A DNA stretch of 64,000 nt, from positions 248,001 to 312,000 of the forward strand of contig NZ_WKKA01000002.1 of NCBI RefSeq assembly GCF_009674885.1, given 5' to 3'. Numbering within the stretch: the stretch's first letter is position 1; every line of letters starts with the position of its first letter. The translations under genes were made by a program, and so were the position numbers. A model generated the notes under the pieces. The model was not told the DNA's origin. It saw only the letters and a program-made list of their open reading frames with translations, and searched no databases. Shown in pieces: positions 1-9,276 of this stretch. The DNA is from Paracoccus sp. S-4012. Its GTDB lineage: Bacteria > Pseudomonadota > Alphaproteobacteria > Rhodobacterales > Rhodobacteraceae.

Positions 1-597
1 GTCCGCGACCTCCGCGTCCGCTGGGCCTGCGAGGAGGCGGGCCTGCCCTACCGCATCGACACCGTGCCGGTGAAGGACCGAACGCCCGAGCATCTGGCGC
101 GGCAGCCCTTCCATCAGGTGCCGATGCTGCGCGACGGCGAATTGTCGATCTTCGAGAGCGGCGCGATCGTCCTGCATCTGGCCGAGAAATCCGAGGCGCT
201 GATGCCCCGCGACCCGCCCGGGCGCGCAGCGGTGCAGCAATGGCTGATCGCGGCGCTGAACTCGGTCGAGCCGTGGGTGTTGCGGTGGGTGGTGGCCAGG
301 ATGTTCGACAAGGACGAGGCCGCCGCCGCGCGCGCCCTGCCGCTGCTGGAACAGCGCCTCGGGCAGCTGGAGGCCGCAATGGCGGGCCGCGACTGGATCG
401 CGGGCGAGCGTTTCACCGCCGCCGACATCCTGATGGCCGACGTGCTGCGGCTCGTCGAGGCGCAGGGCGCGCTGAGCCAGCCGGCGCTGCAGGCCTATGT
501 CGCCCGCGCCACCGCCCGCCCCGCCTTCCGCAAGGCGCATGCGGCGCAGCTCGCGCATTTCGAGGCGGCGGATGCCGCGCGGGCGGCGGCGGAGTAG
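1..597 (+). CDS. glutathione S-transferase family protein (5' end outside window)
   Basis: Open from the first base, so the extreme N-terminus is missing; about 198 residues are visible. The visible start (VRDLRVRWACEEAGLPY) is the first helix of a thioredoxin-fold GST domain. HQVPMLRDGE followed by FESGAIVLHLAEK is the cis-Pro and glutathione-binding Glu-Ser segment. The alpha-helical C-terminal domain ends with the usual N-capping motif (ERFTAADILMADVL). The expected role is glutathione conjugation or glutathione-dependent reduction in the cytosol; the substrate cannot be told. It converges on azlD with a 92-base gap. Family call is firm, subclass unknown. Confidence 0.9.
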   Translation, partial: VRDLRVRWACEEAGLPYRIDTVPVKDRTPEHLARQPFHQVPMLRDGELSIFESGAIVLHLAEKSEALMPRDPPGRAAVQQWLIAALNSVEPWVLRWVVARMFDKDEAAAARALPLLEQRLGQLEAAMAGRDWIAGERFTAADILMADVLRLVEAQGALSQPALQAYVARATARPAFRKAHAAQLAHFEAADAARAAAE

Positions 598-689
598 CCG
601 GCCCCGGCCAGCCGGTCAAAAACGGGCGGTCCGCTTCTTCGCCGCTCCGCGAGGCTGGGACCGCGCGCCCAATCCTTCGCGCGGCGTCC

Positions 690-1013
690 TCACCCCCCCA
701 GCCACAACAGCAGCGCGAGCGCCCCCAGCCCCGCACCCATCGCCGCCATCGTGTTCCGCAGCCACCGCCCCACCACCAGCGCCAGCGCGGCGGCGCTGAG
801 GCGCAGCGGATCGACACCGCCGCCCGCCGCCTCGGGCCAGACGGTCGCCGGGGCGATCAGGGCGGGAAAGACCGCCACCGGCGTGAAGCGCAGCAGCCGC
901 AGCGCCCAGGGCGGCAGCGAGCCGCGCCCCACGGTGCCGAGAAACGAGAACCGGATCAGGAACGTCCCCATGCCGAGGATGAGGATGATCGCCCAGATGG
1001 TTGCGTCGCTCAT
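690..1013 (-). CDS. azlD: AzlD family branched-chain amino acid transporter subunit
   Basis: A 107-residue, very hydrophobic protein with about four predicted membrane segments (roughly residues 5-20, 36-58, 70-85 and 88-105). It contains the conserved FLIRFSFL and RFTPVAVFPALIAP stretches of the AzlD family. AzlD is the small partner of AzlC in an inner-membrane exporter for branched-chain amino acids and analogues. I start it at the ATG whose last base overlaps the azlC stop (ATGA at 1010-1013), because a longer reading in the same frame only runs backwards through azlC. Translational coupling to azlC is implied. Confidence 0.9.
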   Translation of the reverse strand: MSDATIWAIILILGMGTFLIRFSFLGTVGRGSLPPWALRLLRFTPVAVFPALIAPATVWPEAAGGGVDPLRLSAAALALVVGRWLRNTMAAMGAGLGALALLLWLGG

Positions 1014-1777
1014 CGGCCGAACCTCCGTCGCTCGTCCCGCGCCTCGATCGCGGCGCCGACCGCCATGCCCAGGATCGCCGCCGGCAGCAGCCCGACGCCC
1101 GAGGGCAGCCCGGCAAGGACCAGCGCCAGCCCGAAGGCCACGACGGCCGCCGCGATCTGCGCCCGGCTGCGCAGCATCGGCGCGGTCATCGCGATGAAGG
1201 TGATCGGCACCGCGTAGTCGAGCCCGAGTCCCCCCGGCAGCGCCTGCCCCAGCGCCGCGCCGAGGCCGCAGACCAGAGGCCAGGGAAGCGCCAGCGTCAC
1301 CGCAAGCCCGGCAAAGAAGGCCAGCCGCTCGGCCATCATCATGCCCGGCTCGGCCTCGTAATGCACGACCGCCAGCGCATAGGTGGTGTCCACCAGCGCA
1401 TAGGCCACGCCCGCCCGCGCCCCGAGCGGCGCCGCCCCGAGCCAGGGCACCAGCGAGGCCGAATACATCGCCATCCGCAGGTTCACCGCCAGCGCCGAGA
1501 CCAGCACCAGCCACGCGGGCGCGCCCTCGGCGATCAGCTGAACGGCCGTGATCTGCGACGCGCCCGCCAGCACGAGGACCGAAAAGCCCCAGACCTGCGC
1601 GAGGTCGAACCCGGCCTGGATCGAGACGACGCCGAAGATCAGCCCGAAAGGCAGGAACACCGGCGCCAGCGGCAGCGAGGCGAGCAGCCCCTGCCGGAAC
1701 GCGCGGCGGACGCCGCGGCCCGCGCCGGAACCGGCGTCATCGCCGAGCGGGGGGCCGGAGGGAAAGAGGGCGGCCAT
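1010..1777 (-). CDS. azlC: AzlC family ABC transporter permease / branched-chain amino acid exporter
   Basis: 255 residues with about seven membrane segments after a short basic cytoplasmic N-terminus (RRAFRQGLLASLP). Family hallmarks are LPFGLIFGVVS near residue 45 and GASQITAVQLIAEGAPAW near residue 72. AzlC and AzlD together form an inner-membrane branched-chain amino acid exporter (BrnFE/YgaZH type). It is first in a two-gene minus-strand operon. The alternating small-residue helices and the LRMAMYSASLVPWL segment fit the family. Substrate range is not deducible. Confidence 0.93.
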   Translation of the reverse strand: MAALFPSGPPLGDDAGSGAGRGVRRAFRQGLLASLPLAPVFLPFGLIFGVVSIQAGFDLAQVWGFSVLVLAGASQITAVQLIAEGAPAWLVLVSALAVNLRMAMYSASLVPWLGAAPLGARAGVAYALVDTTYALAVVHYEAEPGMMMAERLAFFAGLAVTLALPWPLVCGLGAALGQALPGGLGLDYAVPITFIAMTAPMLRSRAQIAAAVVAFGLALVLAGLPSGVGLLPAAILGMAVGAAIEARDERRRFGR

Positions 1778-1837
1778 GAGGATTCGCGCGCAAGGGGTTC
1801 AGCCCCCTTTGGCCCGCATGGCGGCGGGGGGCAAGCC

Positions 1838-2776
1838 TCAGCCGAAGCTGCCGGTCGCCTGCGCCAGCACCACGAAGGCCCGCCCCGAGCGGGTGCCCGC
1901 GAGCCTGCGCAGCTGCACGTCGTCGAGCCGCGGCAGCGTCCGGGTCAGCATCCGGTCCCAGTGGCGCATGAAGTGATGCGCCGCGTCCCGGAACACCTCG
2001 TCGCCGCGCAGCAGGTCGGCCAGCGTCACCGCCTCGTCGGCATCGAGCAGCTCCGGCGCCGGGCCGAGGGCGGCGCCCCGCTGCCCCTCGGCGAAGCGCC
2101 GCCAGGCGGCCGCGGGTGTGTCGGGCGCGGGCAGGTCGTCCATGTAGAGGCCCCGCGCCGCCAGCAGCGTCACCGCATCCTGCGAGGCGCGAATCAGCCG
2201 CGCGGTCTCGCCGTCCATCAGCGCCCGGCGCATGGCGTCTATGGCGGCGCGGTCGTCGGGGCCGTCGGGAAAGTTCAGCCCGGCGATCAGGTCCTCGGGC
2301 AGCACCTCGACCGCCGCGGGGCCGCCGAGATCGAGGCTCGGCTGCGGCGGCGCCTCGCCCCGCCGGGGCGCGGCGGCGCGGGCGGGTGCCGGGCGCGGGG
2401 TCGCCGAACGTGGCGCGGGTTCCGTCATGCGGACGGGGGGCGGCGGCAGGTCGTCCTGCACCTCATGGCTCCGCGAAGCCCCGCCCCGCAGCGCCAGCAG
2501 CTCGGCCCGCAGCGAATGCGCCTCCTCGCGCAGCCCGGCCAGCGCGCGGGCCGTGCCGACCGCCAGCCAGATCAGCGCCAGCGGCATCAGCACGCCCACG
2601 GCCGTCGCGAGCTGTGCGGCCCCTCCCTGGGGTGAGCCCTCGGGCCCGAGCGCCCAGAACATGACCACCAGCACCAGCCACGCGACGCTGACCGCCAGCC
2701 CGACGGCCGCGGCGCGGTCCTCGGCGGCGCGGGCCCGCCAGTCGCTCAGCCTGTCCCCGAGCCGCCCCATCGTCAC
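1838..2776 (-). CDS. membrane protein of unknown function downstream of greA
   Basis: About 312 residues. Two membrane segments (roughly residues 22-43 and 58-77) are followed by a short helical region ([22 protein letters not shown]) that could form a coiled coil. Then come a Pro/Ala/Arg-rich linker (about residues 108-145) and a soluble C-terminal domain with no motif I recognise. The GTG start overlaps the greA stop by four bases (2773-2776); an ATG two codons further in is the alternative. Coupling to greA suggests a stably co-transcribed clade gene, but no function follows from that. Confidence 0.75.
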   Translation of the reverse strand: MTMGRLGDRLSDWRARAAEDRAAAVGLAVSVAWLVLVVMFWALGPEGSPQGGAAQLATAVGVLMPLALIWLAVGTARALAGLREEAHSLRAELLALRGGASRSHEVQDDLPPPPVRMTEPAPRSATPRPAPARAAAPRRGEAPPQPSLDLGGPAAVEVLPEDLIAGLNFPDGPDDRAAIDAMRRALMDGETARLIRASQDAVTLLAARGLYMDDLPAPDTPAAAWRRFAEGQRGAALGPAPELLDADEAVTLADLLRGDEVFRDAAHHFMRHWDRMLTRTLPRLDDVQLRRLAGTRSGRAFVVLAQATGSFG

Positions 2777-3243
2777 TCGTAACGGACCGAGAGAATCTCG
2801 TAGCTGCGCTCGCCGCCCGGCGTCACCACCTCGACGGCATCGCCCTCCTCCTTGCCGATCAGGGCGCGGGCCAGCGGCGACTTCATGTTGAGCAGCCCGC
2901 GCTCCAGATCCGCCTCGGCCTCGCCGACGATCTGGAAGGTCTTCTTCACCTCGCTGTCCTCGTCCATCAGCTCGACGGTCGCGCCGAACTTGATCGCGCC
3001 CGAGAGGCTGGCCACGTCGATCACCTGCGCGCGGGCGATGATCGCCTCCAGCTCCTTGATGCGGCCCTCGATGAAGCTCTGCTTCTCGCGGGCCGAGTGG
3101 TATTCGGCATTCTCGCTCAGGTCGCCATGCTCGCGCGCCTCGGCGATGGCCTTGATGATCGCCGGGCGCTCGACGCCCTTCAACTGCTTCAGTTCATCCT
3201 CGAGCTGGGCGAAGCCCGCCGGGGTCATCGGTATGCGTTCCAT
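2773..3243 (-). CDS. greA: transcription elongation factor GreA
   Basis: 156 residues. The N-terminal coiled coil carries the acidic tip ([21 protein letters not shown]) that enters the RNA polymerase secondary channel and stimulates cleavage of backtracked RNA. It is followed by the FKBP-like C-terminal domain ([18 protein letters not shown]). I start at the ATG at 3243 (MERIPMTP), matching family length, rather than 12 codons upstream. Upstream lies a perfect hairpin and the stub of a truncated gene, so the promoter must lie within roughly 55 bases or the gene reads through from the patch beyond. Confidence 0.96.
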   Translation of the reverse strand: MERIPMTPAGFAQLEDELKQLKGVERPAIIKAIAEAREHGDLSENAEYHSAREKQSFIEGRIKELEAIIARAQVIDVASLSGAIKFGATVELMDEDSEVKKTFQIVGEAEADLERGLLNMKSPLARALIGKEEGDAVEVVTPGGERSYEILSVRYE

Positions 3244-3297
3244 CACTCGATCCTCGGGCCGCGGCACTGGCGCGGGCATGAAGGGGCCTCATGGCAG

Positions 3298-3335
3298 TAG
3301 GAACGCCCCCGGATTGCGGTCCGGGGGCGTTCCTA
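3298..3335 (-). terminator. perfect 15-bp inverted repeat, probable terminator of a lost upstream gene
   Basis: TAGGAACGCCCCCGG at 3298-3312 is exactly complementary to 3321-3335, with an 8-base loop. There is no clear T-run. It lies 72 bases past the stop of the minus-strand remnant ending at 3407 and 55 bases before the greA start. The simplest reading is the terminator of the gene that once preceded greA. A greA leader hairpin is the alternative. Confidence 0.6.
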
Positions 3336-3406
3336 GCCGCGTGCATGGTGCGCGGAACCGGCGCGGCAATGCAAGCCCCGGCGCCGCGATGCGTGCACGA
3401 GTCCGC

Positions 3407-3490
3407 CTAGCCGTGGACCCGCGCGAGATCGGCCATGACGTCGTCGAGGCGGCCGATTTCCTTGAGATGCTTGGCCGTGCCAATCAAGCA
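3407..3490 (-). pseudogene. 3' stub (about 27 codons) of a lost minus-strand gene
   Basis: On the minus strand, codons ending at a TAG (3407-3409) read GTAKHLKEIGRLDDVMADLA followed by RVHG. They use the GC-rich third positions typical of this genome. Going upstream, the coding character stops at about 3485-3490, where the sequence becomes AT-richer (a run of seven A's at 3511-3517) and a stop appears in frame. No start or N-terminal part is found on the other side of the low-GC gene at 3607-4527. This looks like the C-terminus of a gene whose front was removed when the foreign segment arrived. The parent family is not recognised. Confidence 0.5.
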
Positions 3491-3606
3491 GGGGTTTGGG
3501 CGCTCGTCAGAAAAAAATGCGCATGTGGACGTTCGACGCAAGGTCGTTTACGGGCATGTTAGCTCAATTCAGCCGTTGTCATCGTCTAGTGGAAACAGGA
3601 GGTTGC

Positions 3607-4527
3607 ATGCGCATTTATGAGTCACGTACGCTGCGTGCTTTCATGACCCGGGGGGCACCCGATAGCGATCTTGCAGACCTTGTCACGTTCGAACCCCTAA
3701 ATTCTCGCCGCGAGCTGTTTGCGGCGACAGTCGCTCAGAAGTACGGTTTCAACGTTGTCCACATCGTTCCCGGCGGAAACGACTGGTATCAGTACGACGA
3801 CCTCGACCTCTGCCTAGACTCAGTGGCGGCGGTGACCGCTCCCGGCGCTACCATCACCGGCGCCAGCATGGGTGGTTATGCCGCTACCACTTATTCTGAC
3901 CGGCTCCCGGCAACCAAGACCCTGACCTACGGCCCGCAGTTTTCCATCCAGCGGACCGTGGTGCCTGAGGAAACCCGGTGGGCCACCGAATCAGAGCGAA
4001 TTGAGTTCCGATCGGACGATGCAGAAATCGGACAACGCGCCCGCCACTACGTGCTCTATGATCCGCTCTTCTCGCGAGACGTGCGGCACGTCGAGTTGAT
4101 CGCGACCCACGGCCGCGACGTAGTACTGGTGCCGGTGAGTTGCGGCGGCCATACGATTGCGAGGACCCTTGCCCAGGCGGGCGTCCTCTCTGCTGTGCTT
4201 CGAACCGTCCTGGCCGGTGAGCCGACTCGCGACGAGTTGAGCACCCTGATTGATGAGCAACTTCCGGGCAGTTCGCACTACCAGCTTGGAGTAGCGCTGC
4301 AACAGCCGCTTGCCATGCGTGAGCCCTATCTACGTACGGCATTGGAATTGACTCCAAAGGATGTTGCAGTGCTCAAAATGTTGGGAAACACACTCTGCGA
4401 ACTGGGCGACGTCGAAGGGCTGGACTACCTTCGTGCTGCGCTCAAGAGACGTCCAAACGATCCGCGGTTCCTCAGGGCGTTGGAACGGGGCATCAAAGCG
4501 CTGCAGGACGCCCGCCGGACCGCGTAA
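3607..4527 (+). CDS. alpha/beta-hydrolase-like protein with a C-terminal TPR-like tail, low-GC
   Basis: 306 residues from the ATG at 3607, chosen because a strong AGGAGG lies at 3597-3602; upstream codons in frame are not needed. The N-terminal 200 residues look like an alpha/beta-hydrolase fold: a strand (VVHIVPGG), then a nucleophile elbow GASMGGYAA near residue 88, then YGPQFSIQ, and a late His (SCGGHTIARTL) fit for the catalytic triad. The last 80 residues (RTALELTPKDVAVLKMLGN and LRAALKRRPNDPRFLRALER) resemble TPR helices. Hydrolase modules of this kind occur in surface-polysaccharide loci in related bacteria, which is only a hint. Codon use (ATT, TTG, AAA, AGT) is plainly unlike the neighbours, so recent transfer is likely. 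Confidence 0.7.
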   Translation: MRIYESRTLRAFMTRGAPDSDLADLVTFEPLNSRRELFAATVAQKYGFNVVHIVPGGNDWYQYDDLDLCLDSVAAVTAPGATITGASMGGYAATTYSDRLPATKTLTYGPQFSIQRTVVPEETRWATESERIEFRSDDAEIGQRARHYVLYDPLFSRDVRHVELIATHGRDVVLVPVSCGGHTIARTLAQAGVLSAVLRTVLAGEPTRDELSTLIDEQLPGSSHYQLGVALQQPLAMREPYLRTALELTPKDVAVLKMLGNTLCELGDVEGLDYLRAALKRRPNDPRFLRALERGIKALQDARRTA

Positions 4528-4654
4528 GCCGAGTTCTCCGAGTAACTGGACCCAGCAGACGCTAGTAGCGCGCCTCCGACCACGAGTTCACACTCCTCGG
4601 ATTGCCCCTCCTACCTTCAGCCGCTAGGAACAGGACGACCGCAGAGGAAACGCC

Positions 4655-6340
4655 ATGCTCGACGAAACCATGCAGCCGCAGACCGAAGCCATCGAGCGCG
4701 AGTCGATGGATTACGACGTGGTGATCGTGGGCGCCGGCCCGGCGGGCCTCTCGGCCGCGATCCGCCTCAAGCAGATCGACCCCGATCTGAACGTCGTGGT
4801 GCTGGAGAAGGGCTCCGAGGTCGGCGCGCATATCCTCTCGGGCGCGGTGATCGACCCGTCGGGCCTCGACCGGCTGCTGCCCGACTGGCGCGACGACCCC
4901 GATGTGCCGATCAAGGTCGCGGTCAAGCGCGACGATTTTCTCGTGCTCGGCCCCTCGGGCTCCATCCGGGTGCCGAACTGGCCGATGCCGCGGCTGATGT
5001 CGAACCACGGCAACTACATCGTCAGCCTCGGCAATGTCTGCCGCTGGCTGGCCGCGAAGGCCGAGGAACTCGGCGTCGAGGTCTTCCCCGGCATGGCCTG
5101 TTCCGCCCTCGTGCGCGACGGCGACCGCATCGCCGGCGTGGTGGCGGGCGAGATGGGCAAGCAGCCGGACGGCACCCCCGGCCCGAACTACGAGCCGGGC
5201 ATGGAGCTGCGGGGCAAATACGTCTTCATCGCCGAGGGCGTGCGCGGCAGCCTCGCGCGGCAGCTGATCGAGGGTCTCGACCTCTCGGCCGGGCACGAGC
5301 CGCAGAAATTCGGCATCGGGCTCAAGGAAATCTGGGAGATCGACCCCGAGAAGCACCGCGAGGGCACCGTCACCCACACGATGGGCTGGCCGCTCGGCAA
5401 GAACGCCGGCGGCGGGTCGTTCATCTACCACGCCGAGAACAACCAGCTGTTCATCGGCTTCGTGGTCCACCTGAACTACGCCAACCCCTACCTGAACCCC
5501 TACATGGAGTTTCAGCGCTTCAAGCATCACCCGGCCGTGGCTGAACTGCTCGAGGGCGGCAAGCGCGTCGCCTATGGCGCGCGGGCGATCAGCGAGGGCG
5601 GCTACCAGTCGATCCCGAAGGTGACCTTCCCCGGCGGCGTGCTGCTGGGCTGCTCGGCCGGCCTCGTGAACGTGCCGCGGATCAAGGGCACCCACAATGC
5701 GGTCCTGTCGGGCATCCATGCGGCCGAGGCGGCGGCCGCCGCGATCGCTGCAGGGCGTGAGGGCGACGAGCTGACCGACTACGAGGAGGAGCTGCGCTCC
5801 GGCCCCATCGGGCGCGACCTCAAGCGCGTGCAGAATGTGAAGCCCGCCTGGTCGAAGACCGGCCTCTGGGGCAGCCTCGCGCTCGGCGGCTTCGACATGT
5901 GGACCGGCGGCCTCTTCCGGCGCAGCCTGATCGGCACCTGGAAGCACGGCAAGACCGATGCCGCCGCGACCGGGAAGGCGAAGAACTTCAAGCCGATCGA
6001 GTATCCCCGGCCGGACGGCAAGCTGAGCTTCGACCGGCTGACGAATGTGGCGTTCTCGTTCACCAACCACGAGGAAAGCCAGCCCTGCCATCTGAAGCTG
6101 AAGGACCCGACCGTTCCGATCCGGGTCAACCTGCCCGAATACGCGGAACCCGCGCAACGCTACTGCCCGGCCGCGGTCTATGAGGTGGTGGAGGACGCGA
6201 CGGTGCCGGAGGGCGCGCGCTTCGTCATCAACTTCCAGAACTGCGTCCACTGCAAGACCTGCGACATCAAGGACCCGTCGCAGAACATCGTCTGGACGAC
6301 GCCGCAGGGCGGTGACGGACCGAACTACCCGAACATGTGA
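4655..6340 (+). CDS. etfD: electron transfer flavoprotein-ubiquinone oxidoreductase
   Basis: 561 residues, full length. ETF-QO takes electrons from reduced ETF (fed by acyl-CoA and other dehydrogenases) and passes them to ubiquinone at the membrane. The N-terminal FAD motif is VGAGPAG (25-31). The hydrophobic ubiquinone/membrane-contact region and the C-terminal ferredoxin-like domain are present. The four [4Fe-4S] ligands are Cys504, Cys530, Cys533 and Cys536 (in NCVHCKTCDIKDP). A ribosome site (GAGGAAA) lies just before the start. It follows the low-GC patch and precedes the TPR gene by about 100 bases. It would serve the acyl-CoA dehydrogenase at 29138-30835. Confidence 0.97.
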   Translation: MLDETMQPQTEAIERESMDYDVVIVGAGPAGLSAAIRLKQIDPDLNVVVLEKGSEVGAHILSGAVIDPSGLDRLLPDWRDDPDVPIKVAVKRDDFLVLGPSGSIRVPNWPMPRLMSNHGNYIVSLGNVCRWLAAKAEELGVEVFPGMACSALVRDGDRIAGVVAGEMGKQPDGTPGPNYEPGMELRGKYVFIAEGVRGSLARQLIEGLDLSAGHEPQKFGIGLKEIWEIDPEKHREGTVTHTMGWPLGKNAGGGSFIYHAENNQLFIGFVVHLNYANPYLNPYMEFQRFKHHPAVAELLEGGKRVAYGARAISEGGYQSIPKVTFPGGVLLGCSAGLVNVPRIKGTHNAVLSGIHAAEAAAAAIAAGREGDELTDYEEELRSGPIGRDLKRVQNVKPAWSKTGLWGSLALGGFDMWTGGLFRRSLIGTWKHGKTDAAATGKAKNFKPIEYPRPDGKLSFDRLTNVAFSFTNHEESQPCHLKLKDPTVPIRVNLPEYAEPAQRYCPAAVYEVVEDATVPEGARFVINFQNCVHCKTCDIKDPSQNIVWTTPQGGDGPNYPNM

Positions 6341-6442
6341 CCGAGGCCCCGGGCCGGGATGGATCGGCCCGCCATTGCGGCCGCGCCTCGCGCGGCGCTA
6401 AGGTCGGGGCCGCATCCCGATACGGACCGCGGAGGCCCGCCC

Positions 6443-8407
6443 GTGCCCATCCGACCGACCCGCAGCCTGCTTCTGGCGCTCACCGCGCTCGCCCTCGCGA
6501 TGCCCGCGGGTGCCGACGAGCGGCCCGTGCCGCGCCCGGGCCTCGCGCAGGCCGCGCCGGAGGGCGAAGCGCCCGCCGCCGAACCGGGGGCCGAACCCGC
6601 CGCCTCGCCCGAGGACGCCCCCGCCGAAACCCCGCACGACCTCGCGCCCCCCGCCGCCGCCATCGAGCGGCCGGCGCGCGAGCCGGTCCACGGCCCCCTC
6701 ACCCGCGGCCTCGCCGGCCCCTACCTCGCCGCGCGGCAGGCCGCGGGCGAGAACGACTTCGCCGCCGCCGCCGACTATTTCCTGCGCGTGCTGCAGCAGG
6801 ATTCGCAGGAGCCGTTCCTGATCGACAGCGCCCTCGTCTCGCTCGTTTCGGCGGGCAACGTGGACCGGGCCGTCAGCCTGGCCCGCACGCTGGACGAGAG
6901 CGGCACCGAGACGGAACTCGCCGACGTGGTCCTGCGCGCCGCCGCGTCGCAGGAGGGCGACTGGGAGGAACTGCGCGAGCGTTCGACCGCGACCCGCGAG
7001 CGCGGCACGACGCCGGGCGGGCGACTGCTCGACGGGCTGCTGGAGGCCTGGGCGCTGCTGGGCGCCGGGCAGGCGACCGACGCAATGGCGCGGCTGGAGC
7101 AATTGGCCCGGATCTCGGGCGCCAAGCCGATGATCGACTACAACCTCGCCCTCGTCCGCGCCGGGGTCGGCGACTACGAGGGGGCCGAGGAACTGCTGGC
7201 CCAGCCCGACACCGGCCTGCATCTGCCCGGCACCATCGCCCATGCCGAGATCCTGGTGCAGCTCGACCGCCGCGACGAGGCGCTCGCGCTGATCGAGGAC
7301 GTCCCCGGCGCGGCGGAAGAACCGGCGCTGATCGACCTTTCGGCCCGCCTCGCCTCGGGCCAGCCGGTGCCCTTCACCGCGCTGCGGGATGCCAAGGACG
7401 GCGTGGCGCAGACCTTCCTGACCTTCGCGACCGCCCTTGCCGCGAGCGAGGACCCCGACCCCCTCGCCCTCGTGCAGGCGCGCCTCGCGGCATGGCTCAA
7501 CCCGCAGCTCTCCGAGGCGCGGCTGGTCGCGGCGCAGCTTCTGCAGATGGACGGTCAGTTCGACCTGGCCGAGGCCGAATACGAGGCGCTGAGGAACCTG
7601 GGCGAAGTGCGCCCGCTGGCGGAACTCGCCCGCATCGACGCCCTCGCCCGCGCCGACCGGCTGGACGACGCCGAGAAGGCCGCGGCGGCGCTGACCGCTG
7701 CCTGGCCGCAACTGGCTTCCGCCTGGATCGCCTCGGGCGACATCCTGCGCCAGCGCGAGAAATACACCGCCGCGATTCCCGCCTACAGCCGCGCGCTGGA
7801 ACTGATCGCGGCCGAGGACGGCGATGCCCGCTGGTTCCCGCTCTACGCCCGCGGCATGGCGCGCGAGCGGTCGGGCGATTTCGATGGGGCCGAGCGCGAC
7901 ATGCGCGCCGCACTGGATATCCGGCCCGAGCATCCGCAGATCCTCAACTATCTCGGCTACAGCTTAATCGACCGCAACATGCACCTCGAGGAGGGGCTGG
8001 AAATGGTCGAACAGGCCGCCCGGCTGCGCCCTGACGATGGCTATATCCTCGACAGCCTGGGCTGGGGCCTCTACCGGCTCGGCCGCTTCGACGAGGCGGT
8101 CGGCCCGATGGAGCGCGCGGTGCAGACCATGTCGAACGACCCGCTGGTCAACGACCACTTGGGCGACGTCTACTGGATGGCCGGCCGGCAGCGCGAGGCC
8201 GAGACCCAGTGGCAGCGCGCGCTGAGCCTCGTGCTCGACGACCACCCCGACGAGACCGACGAGGAGGTGGACGTGGACCGCATCCGCGCCAAGCTCGAGC
8301 GCGGCCTCGACGCGGTGCTGGAGGACGAGGCGGCCGGGCGGCCGATCAAGGCGCCTGCGGAGGCTGCCGCGGCACCGGACAGCGCGGATGAGCGGAACGG
8401 CGGCTGA
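6443..8407 (+). CDS. exported TPR-repeat protein upstream of ispE
   Basis: 654 residues from a GTG at 6443. That start is chosen because GGAGG sits at 6431-6435 and it gives a clean signal peptide (basic PIRPTR, then [16 protein letters not shown], cleavage near residue 25). A Pro/Ala/Glu-rich linker follows. The rest is TPR-like helical pairs; the clearest are near the C-terminus, where [36 protein letters not shown] and [17 protein letters not shown] follow in series. It is probably a periplasmic or envelope-bound scaffold. The last 20 bases overlap ispE, suggesting coupled translation, but the shared function is unknown. Confidence 0.85.
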   Translation: MPIRPTRSLLLALTALALAMPAGADERPVPRPGLAQAAPEGEAPAAEPGAEPAASPEDAPAETPHDLAPPAAAIERPAREPVHGPLTRGLAGPYLAARQAAGENDFAAAADYFLRVLQQDSQEPFLIDSALVSLVSAGNVDRAVSLARTLDESGTETELADVVLRAAASQEGDWEELRERSTATRERGTTPGGRLLDGLLEAWALLGAGQATDAMARLEQLARISGAKPMIDYNLALVRAGVGDYEGAEELLAQPDTGLHLPGTIAHAEILVQLDRRDEALALIEDVPGAAEEPALIDLSARLASGQPVPFTALRDAKDGVAQTFLTFATALAASEDPDPLALVQARLAAWLNPQLSEARLVAAQLLQMDGQFDLAEAEYEALRNLGEVRPLAELARIDALARADRLDDAEKAAAALTAAWPQLASAWIASGDILRQREKYTAAIPAYSRALELIAAEDGDARWFPLYARGMARERSGDFDGAERDMRAALDIRPEHPQILNYLGYSLIDRNMHLEEGLEMVEQAARLRPDDGYILDSLGWGLYRLGRFDEAVGPMERAVQTMSNDPLVNDHLGDVYWMAGRQREAETQWQRALSLVLDDHPDETDEEVDVDRIRAKLERGLDAVLEDEAAGRPIKAPAEAAAAPDSADERNGG

Positions 8408-9245
8408 TCCGCCGGCGATGCCGACCGAAGCCGCGCCTGCGAAGATCAACCTCGCGCTGCATGTGACCGGGCGGCGGCGCGACGGCTATCACCTGCTCGA
8501 TTCGCTCGTGGTCTTCGCGGAGGTCGGGGACCGGGTGACGCTCGAACCGGGCGCCGCCTCGCTGACTGTCACCGGGCCGTTCGCTGCGGGACTGGACGCG
8601 GGCGAGGACAACCTCTGTCTGCGCGCCCTGCGGCTTGCGGGGGCGGAGGCGCGGATCACGCTGGAGAAGCGGCTGCCGGTGGCGTCGGGCATCGGCGGCG
8701 GCTCCGCCGATGCGGCTGCGGTGCTGCGGGGGCTGGCGCGGATGGGACATCCGCTGCCCGACCGCCTCGAGCGGCTGGGCGCGGATGTGCCGGTGTGTCT
8801 CGCCGGCCGCGCAACGCGGATGCGCGGAACGGGTGAGATCCTCGATCCCGTCCCGGACCTTCCTCCGCTGGCGATGGTGCTGGCCAATCCGGGCACCCCG
8901 CTCTCGACCCCCGCCGTGTTCGCGGGCCTCGCGCGCACGGACAACCCCGGCCTGCCGGCCATTCCCGCCTTTCCCGATGCGGCGACGCTGGCCGCATGGC
9001 TCCACACGTGCCGCAATGACCTCGAACCCCCGGCCCTCGCCCTCGCCCCGCAGATCGGCGCGGTTCTGGAAGCCCTGCGCGGCACCGGCTCCGCGCTTGC
9101 CCGCATGTCCGGCTCCGGCGCGACCTGCTTCGGCCTCTACGCGTCACCCCGCGCCGCCGAGGCCGCCGCCGCCCGCATCGCCGCCACGGAGCCCGGCTGG
9201 TGGGTCACGGCGACGGGACTCGCCCCCGCCCCCGCCCGCGGCTAG
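8388..9245 (+). CDS. ispE: 4-diphosphocytidyl-2-C-methyl-D-erythritol kinase
   Basis: 285 residues, GHMP kinase family. It phosphorylates CDP-methylerythritol in the non-mevalonate isoprenoid pathway. The substrate-binding start [20 protein letters not shown] and the ATP-binding loop [17 protein letters not shown] (near residue 97) are intact. The C-terminal GHMP motif [13 protein letters not shown] is also present. It overlaps the TPR gene by 20 bases and is followed after 31 bases by pdxJ with its own ribosome site. The start gives a slightly extended N-terminus ([17 protein letters not shown]); MPTEAAP could also serve. Confidence 0.96.
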   Translation: MSGTAADPPAMPTEAAPAKINLALHVTGRRRDGYHLLDSLVVFAEVGDRVTLEPGAASLTVTGPFAAGLDAGEDNLCLRALRLAGAEARITLEKRLPVASGIGGGSADAAAVLRGLARMGHPLPDRLERLGADVPVCLAGRATRMRGTGEILDPVPDLPPLAMVLANPGTPLSTPAVFAGLARTDNPGLPAIPAFPDAATLAAWLHTCRNDLEPPALALAPQIGAVLEALRGTGSALARMSGSGATCFGLYASPRAAEAAAARIAATEPGWWVTATGLAPAPARG

Positions 9246-9276
9246 GCTGCGGCCCGCACACAACTGGAGGCCCGGA

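Noticed and set aside
658..687. GC-rich inverted repeat between the GST and azlD genes
   Set aside because: The arms are imperfect and made mostly of CG repeats, which arise easily at this GC content; not strong enough to call a terminator.
3555..3600. A GTTAGCTCAATTCAGC stretch resembling a tRNA D-arm
   Set aside because: No matching acceptor stem, anticodon arm or T-loop (GTTCGA) could be found around it, so it is not a tRNA.
4562..6250. A minus-strand frame of 562 codons opposite ETF-QO
   Set aside because: Antisense to a full ETF-QO with all FAD and iron-sulfur motifs; no domain of its own.
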